This document shows positions 60,504-64,000 of a stretch of 64,000 nt of DNA, one piece after another. Location: positions 62,001 through 126,000 of the forward strand of contig CANGYJ010000003.1 in the NCBI GenBank assembly GCA_947458455.1, read 5' to 3'. This DNA is from Verrucomicrobiaceae bacterium (lineage in GTDB: Bacteria > Verrucomicrobiota > Verrucomicrobiia > Verrucomicrobiales > Verrucomicrobiaceae). Numbering within the stretch: position 1 is the first letter of the stretch; the number at the start of each line of letters is the position of its first letter. The translations under genes were made by a program, and so were the position numbers. The notes beneath the pieces were generated by a model that ran no database searches, had not been told where the DNA came from, and was given only the letters and a program-made list of their open reading frames with translations.

Positions 60504-61151
60504 ATGAAAAACATCCTTTGTTTTGGAGATTCAAACACCTGGGGCTTCATCCCGGAAAGCATCACCGAGAGCCATCCTCGGCGTCACCCGCATGATGTGC
60601 GCTGGACGGGTGTGCTGGCCCGCGAGCTCGGCGAAGGCTTCCGCGTGATCGAGGAAGGTCAAAATGGCCGCACCACCGTTCACGACGATCCTTTTGCCCT
60701 CGTCCGGAATGCCAAATCCATCCTCCCGGCCATTTTGGAATCCCACAAGCCCCTCGACCTCGTCGTGCTGATGCTCGGCACCAACGACCTCAAGAATGTC
60801 TTTGGTGTCTCGCCCTCCGAAATCGCTGTCGGGGTTAAAATCCTCTCCCAGACGATTTTGAGCAGCGACGCCGGTCTCGCGGCCAAACCGCCGCGCCTGC
60901 TTCTCCTGTGCCCGCCGACCGTTGGCCAGCTCGCCCACCTGCCTGACCTCGAAGCCAAGCTCAGCAACGCCCAGGCTCGCAGCCAGCAACTGCCAAAGCA
61001 CTACGAAGCCGTCGCCGCCGCCCTCGGTTGCGCTTATTTAAACACGCAGGAAATCGTCACGCCGAGTCCCGTCGATGGCATTCATCTCGATGCGGCAGCT
61101 CATCAAAAGCTCGCCCTCGCCATGGCCGCGAAAATCAAATCCCTCTTTTAA
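60504..61151 (+). CDS. SGNH/GDSL-family hydrolase
   Basis: A serine esterase or lipase of the SGNH fold, 215 residues, no signal peptide. Block I is CFGDSNTWG with nucleophile Ser10, block III is GTND at 92-95, and block V is DGIHLD with Asp191 and His194. The DSNTWG form resembles arylesterase/acyltransferase members. The ATG at 60504 is chosen because GAGGGG precedes it; earlier frames do not look coding. It is 3 bases upstream of pyrD, with which it may form an operon. Confidence 0.88.
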   Translation: MKNILCFGDSNTWGFIPESITESHPRRHPHDVRWTGVLARELGEGFRVIEEGQNGRTTVHDDPFALVRNAKSILPAILESHKPLDLVVLMLGTNDLKNVFGVSPSEIAVGVKILSQTILSSDAGLAAKPPRLLLLCPPTVGQLAHLPDLEAKLSNAQARSQQLPKHYEAVAAALGCAYLNTQEIVTPSPVDGIHLDAAAHQKLALAMAAKIKSLF

Positions 61152-61154
61152 ATC

Positions 61155-62180
61155 ATGACCTGGCTCGAACGCATCTACCCTGCTCTCAAACCCTGGCTCT
61201 TTCTCCTCGACGCGGAGATGGCGCACTCGCTTACCGTCAAAATGATGGTCATCTCTCACAAGCTGGGGCTGCTGCGTCCGCTCGGAGCGGGCCAGCCGGT
61301 TCAATGCATGGGTTTAACCTTCCCAAACCGCCTCGGCCTTGCCGCAGGCATGGATAAATCCGCCAGCGCAGCCGATGCGTGGGCTGCGCTTGGGCTGGGG
61401 CATGTCGAGGTCGGCACGCTCACGCCGCGTCCGCAGCCCGGGAATGCCAAGCCGCGCCTCTTCCGCCTGCCGGAGCACAACGCCCTCATCAACCGCATGG
61501 GCTTCAACAATCCCGGCATCATCAGCGCCGTGAAGCGCCTCGAAAAGCGCCGCTCCAAGGCCGTCGTCGGCGTGAACATCGGCAAGAATTTCGACACGCC
61601 GAACGAGAACGCGGTCAACGACTACCTCTATTGCCTGAAGGCCGCCTACGGCACTGCCGACTACATTACTGTGAACATCTCCAGCCCGAACACCAAGGGC
61701 CTGCGAGACCTCCAGGCCGAGGATGCCGTGCGCCACCTGCTCACCACGATGAAGAAGGAGCAGGCAGAGCTCAAAAAGGAGCACGGCAAAATGGTCCCGG
61801 TGCTCGTGAAAATCGCCCCGGATCTAAACGACCTTCAAATCGAGTCACTCGCCCGCGTCATCAACGAGATCAATCTCGACGGTGTCATCGCCACAAACAC
61901 CACCATCGCTCGTGAAGCCGTCGCCAGGCATCGCCTCGCGAATGAAACCGGCGGTCTCAGCGGCGCTCCCGTGCGCGAGAAGTCCACACTCGTGCTTCAG
62001 GCCTTCCGCATGCTTTTGAAGCCCACCATCCCGCTCATCGGCGTCGGCGGCATCGTCGAAGGTTCACATGCGGCGGAGAAGATCCAGCATGGAGCTGAGC
62101 TTGTGCAGATTTACAGCGGCCTCGTCTTCCGTGGCCCCACCCTCATCCGCGAATCCCTCGCCGCGCTTTCCACGAAATAA
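61155..62180 (+). CDS. pyrD: Dihydroorotate dehydrogenase, quinone type (class 2)
   Basis: Oxidises dihydroorotate to orotate with electrons to the quinone pool, at the inner membrane. The N-terminal helices (WLERIYPALKPWLFLLDAEM, residues 3-22) make the quinone-binding site of class 2 enzymes. The FMN barrel has GLAAGMDKSA, RMGFNN, the catalytic-Ser segment NISSPNTKGLR, and GVGGIVEGSHA near the end. 341 residues, normal length. It sits between the SGNH hydrolase and thioesterase genes. Confidence 0.95.
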   Translation: MTWLERIYPALKPWLFLLDAEMAHSLTVKMMVISHKLGLLRPLGAGQPVQCMGLTFPNRLGLAAGMDKSASAADAWAALGLGHVEVGTLTPRPQPGNAKPRLFRLPEHNALINRMGFNNPGIISAVKRLEKRRSKAVVGVNIGKNFDTPNENAVNDYLYCLKAAYGTADYITVNISSPNTKGLRDLQAEDAVRHLLTTMKKEQAELKKEHGKMVPVLVKIAPDLNDLQIESLARVINEINLDGVIATNTTIAREAVARHRLANETGGLSGAPVREKSTLVLQAFRMLLKPTIPLIGVGGIVEGSHAAEKIQHGAELVQIYSGLVFRGPTLIRESLAALSTK

Positions 62181-62185
62181 AAGCC

Positions 62186-62605
62186 ATGCATACGCCCACG
62201 ATTGAAACCCGCGAGGAGATCATGTTCTTCGACACCGACTGCGGTGGCGTCGTCCACAACATCGCCTACCTGCGCATGATCGAGACCGCCCGCACCCGCC
62301 TGGCCGCGAAGCTCGGCATGAAACTGCGTGAGATGTCCGAGACGCAGATTTACCCCGTCGTCGTTCGCACGGAGATCGATTACAAACGCCCTGCCAAGCT
62401 CGGCGATGAGATCGTCATTCACGGACGACTCGAAACCGTCGAGCGCGTCCGCTTCTGGTGCGCCTTTGAGGTTCGCCGCCCCGCCGATGACTCGCTGCTC
62501 ATCACCTGCCGCCAATCCCTCGCCCTCGTCCAGATGCCGCAAGGCCGCCCGATGCGCCTGCCGGATGACTGGAGCGAAAAGTATGCGCACCTGATGAAGA
62601 AGTGA
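62186..62605 (+). CDS. Hotdog-fold acyl-CoA thioesterase (YbgC/4HBT type)
   Basis: A 139-residue thioesterase. The 4HBT active-site stretch FFDTDCGGVVHNIAYLRMIE is near residues 14-33 with the catalytic Asp, and the following segment (IDYKRPAKLGDEIVI) is typical. Substrate could be short-chain acyl-CoA or the YbgC substrates of the Tol-Pal region; no tol gene is near. Five bases after pyrD, so likely part of the same message. A BIME-like palindrome follows immediately. Confidence 0.88.
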   Translation: MHTPTIETREEIMFFDTDCGGVVHNIAYLRMIETARTRLAAKLGMKLREMSETQIYPVVVRTEIDYKRPAKLGDEIVIHGRLETVERVRFWCAFEVRRPADDSLLITCRQSLALVQMPQGRPMRLPDDWSEKYAHLMKK

Positions 62606-62613
62606 GTCTGTTT

Positions 62614-62672
62614 GTAGTTCGGGCTTCAGCCCGTTCTGCGGAACTCCAAAGACGGGCTGAAGCCCGAACTAC
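62614..62672. repeat. Paired GTAG-headed palindrome (REP/BIME-like)
   Basis: GTAGTTCGGGCTTCAGCCCG begins the left arm; the 21-base arms (62614-62634 and 62652-62672) are perfect inverted copies separated by 17 bases. Each arm also forms its own hairpin (CGGGCT-TC-AGCCCG). It is placed between two convergent genes, the usual place for REP elements, and is related in form to the element at 41132. Confidence 0.9.
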
Positions 62673-62693
62673 AAGCGAAGAACCGTCCACCGC

Positions 62694-64000
62694 TCACTGC
62701 TTCGAGGCTGGCTCGCGGAGCTGGAGTTGTTTCTCCTTGCCGAGATTCTTCAAAAGCGTCGCCGGCCATTCCCACGAGGTTTTGTCCTTCGTGTAGATGA
62801 CCACGCGCGTCTTGTCCGCGGCCATGGCGACGGCTTGGGGCAGGTCGAGGGTTTTGAGCACGTTGAGCAAAGCCGGGGCAGGGGAGACCTCGCCGTCCAC
62901 GGTGCCATTGTGAGTCGTGGGAAGGTCGTGGAGGTCGAGGCGCTTGATGCCATCGGTGAAGAGGCTGGCATAGACGGCGTCGGCCGCCATATCGCGATGT
63001 GCCTGAATCCATAGCGGCGTGTCGTTGAGCCCCGAGATGCCGCGGATCGTCGCCACGGCCCGATGGATGTCCCACACGCGCATGCCATCCACGGTCTGCC
63101 CGAGGAGGTAAAAGCGACGCAGCCGCTGCGTCTGCGCTTTTTCGCTGCCCGACCATGCTGTCGGCCCCACGCCACGCGGGCACACATAGGCCATGCCCCA
63201 TTTGTTGGAGGTGAACATCTGCTTCTCCTGCTCGAAGGCCTTCTCATCGTCCGGCAGGCCGGGGAAGGCCTCCATGAGCTTGCCAAAGCGTTTGTGGTAG
63301 GTGGCGCAGAATGCGTCCCAACCTTCCTCATCGAGCACATTCAGCGCCACGAGCTCCAGATCCTCCGGACGCAACCCATCGCGATGCGTGATGAAGATGC
63401 GCAGGCGGTAGCCGGACTGTGGCTCGAAGTCGAAGGCGGACATCTCGATGCCATCCCGCACCATGCTGCCCTCCTGCGCCGCATTCACGCCGCCTGCATC
63501 CTGCGGCCAGCCGCGAAAGGTCTTTTCACTCAGCGACTTCAACCAGCCATCCTTCACCTGCTGCCAGTCCTTCTCATTCGTTGGCGGCGTGGGAGCCTTG
63601 GCCATCGGCACAAAGGTTTCGTCGATCTTGGTGTTTCGTTCGTCCTTCGGCAGGTCGGTAAAAACACGCAGCGCCTCAGGTTCCAGCCTCTTTTTCGCGC
63701 CTTCGTCGATCACCTGCATCGGGTCCGCGCCTTTGAGATGACGCTCCATCCAATGAAACGCGCCCATGTTCAGCGGCTGCAAATCTTTGTGCGGTCCCTC
63801 GGCCACTTGCAGGCCCAGATTTCCTTCCACACCGAGCATCTCATACACTCGCCGCACGTCCTGATAGAGGCGGAAAACACCGTCGATGGGGAAGATCGTG
63901 TCCTTATCTGTGTTCACCACCAGCAGCGGACGCGGCGCGGCGAGGGCCACGAGGCGTGAAAAGTCCCAGCGGTAGGTGTTCACGAAAAACATGCAGTCGC
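62694..64000 (-). CDS. Alpha/beta hydrolase-family protein, partial (5' end outside)
   Basis: Only the C-terminal part is present; the frame is open through the right edge. It contains DFSRLVALAAPRPLLVVNTD and KDTIFPIDGVFRLYQDVRRV, the segment around the catalytic Asp of acetyl-xylan-esterase-like hydrolases, and GPHKDL with a possible catalytic His. A further 300 residues follow, including a WIQAHRDMAADAVYASLF segment. Verrucomicrobial proteins of this form are usually exported esterases or peptidase-like; the substrate is unknown. The visible segment is about 435 residues. Confidence 0.75.
   Translation of the reverse strand, partial: DCMFFVNTYRWDFSRLVALAAPRPLLVVNTDKDTIFPIDGVFRLYQDVRRVYEMLGVEGNLGLQVAEGPHKDLQPLNMGAFHWMERHLKGADPMQVIDEGAKKRLEPEALRVFTDLPKDERNTKIDETFVPMAKAPTPPTNEKDWQQVKDGWLKSLSEKTFRGWPQDAGGVNAAQEGSMVRDGIEMSAFDFEPQSGYRLRIFITHRDGLRPEDLELVALNVLDEEGWDAFCATYHKRFGKLMEAFPGLPDDEKAFEQEKQMFTSNKWGMAYVCPRGVGPTAWSGSEKAQTQRLRRFYLLGQTVDGMRVWDIHRAVATIRGISGLNDTPLWIQAHRDMAADAVYASLFTDGIKRLDLHDLPTTHNGTVDGEVSPAPALLNVLKTLDLPQAVAMAADKTRVVIYTKDKTSWEWPATLLKNLGKEKQLQLREPASKQ

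Overview
This window looks like chromosomal DNA of a Gram-negative bacterium of the phylum Verrucomicrobiota, most likely a Prosthecobacter-like Verrucomicrobiaceae. This is inferred from protein character, not from a database search. It is GC-rich, densely packed and has a complete set of outer-membrane genes (Mla lipid transport, KDO synthesis, Lpt export). It also has an IF-3 with a long Gly/Pro/Arg-rich N-terminus, a formylglycine-type sulfatase, a ThuA protein and a 5812-residue multidomain surface protein. I found no tRNA, rRNA, CRISPR array, insertion sequence or prophage.

Layout. 0-2 kb: a partial membrane protein, ribE and a nucleoside-type MFS transporter (minus strand). 2.2-13.2 kb: a plus-strand envelope cluster, clpC, mlaEFDCA, kdsA, lptC-like, lptA, lptB, hpf, rlpA, bioD. 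Most junctions are ATGA overlaps, and the order recalls the E. coli mla-kds-lpt-rpoN-hpf region. 13.2-18.7 kb: mostly minus-strand housekeeping genes (tadA, infC, a desaturase, a small zinc-ribbon protein, aroE), with rpe on plus. infC has a strong Shine-Dalgarno in front of an AUU codon. 18.8-28.7 kb: ThuA, a TPR-redoxin fusion, tatA with an EEP nuclease, a DHDPS-like protein, pyrimidine nucleoside phosphorylase, rlmN, rpsU, rpsT and an aldo/keto reductase.

28.8-50.4 kb is the most unusual part. It holds two DUF6916-like proteins around a GNAT acetyltransferase, three tandem tail-collar (MdpB-like) proteins, the giant protein and a beta-barrel outer-membrane protein. The giant carries a propeller-like N-terminus, Calx-beta and Ig-like domains, beta-helix stretches and an HExxHxxGxxD metalloprotease motif. 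No other phage genes are present, so I read it as a cell-surface or secreted system of unknown function.

50.4-64 kb: a sulfatase, an ECF sigma/anti-sigma/PDZ operon, a histidine kinase broken by an in-frame TAA, a Pro/Gln/Tyr-rich secreted protein, rpoN with a possible sigma-54 promoter of its own, a DUF971 protein and the ribosomal operon rpmJ-rpsM-rpsK-rpsD (without rpoA). The window closes with an SGNH hydrolase, pyrD, a thioesterase and a partial alpha/beta hydrolase.

Non-coding structure: two paired GTAG-headed palindromes of REP/BIME type, one read in frame inside the giant gene next to its metalloprotease motif; a family of short intergenic arrays with a 7-base period; an octamer array; and several clear intrinsic terminators.
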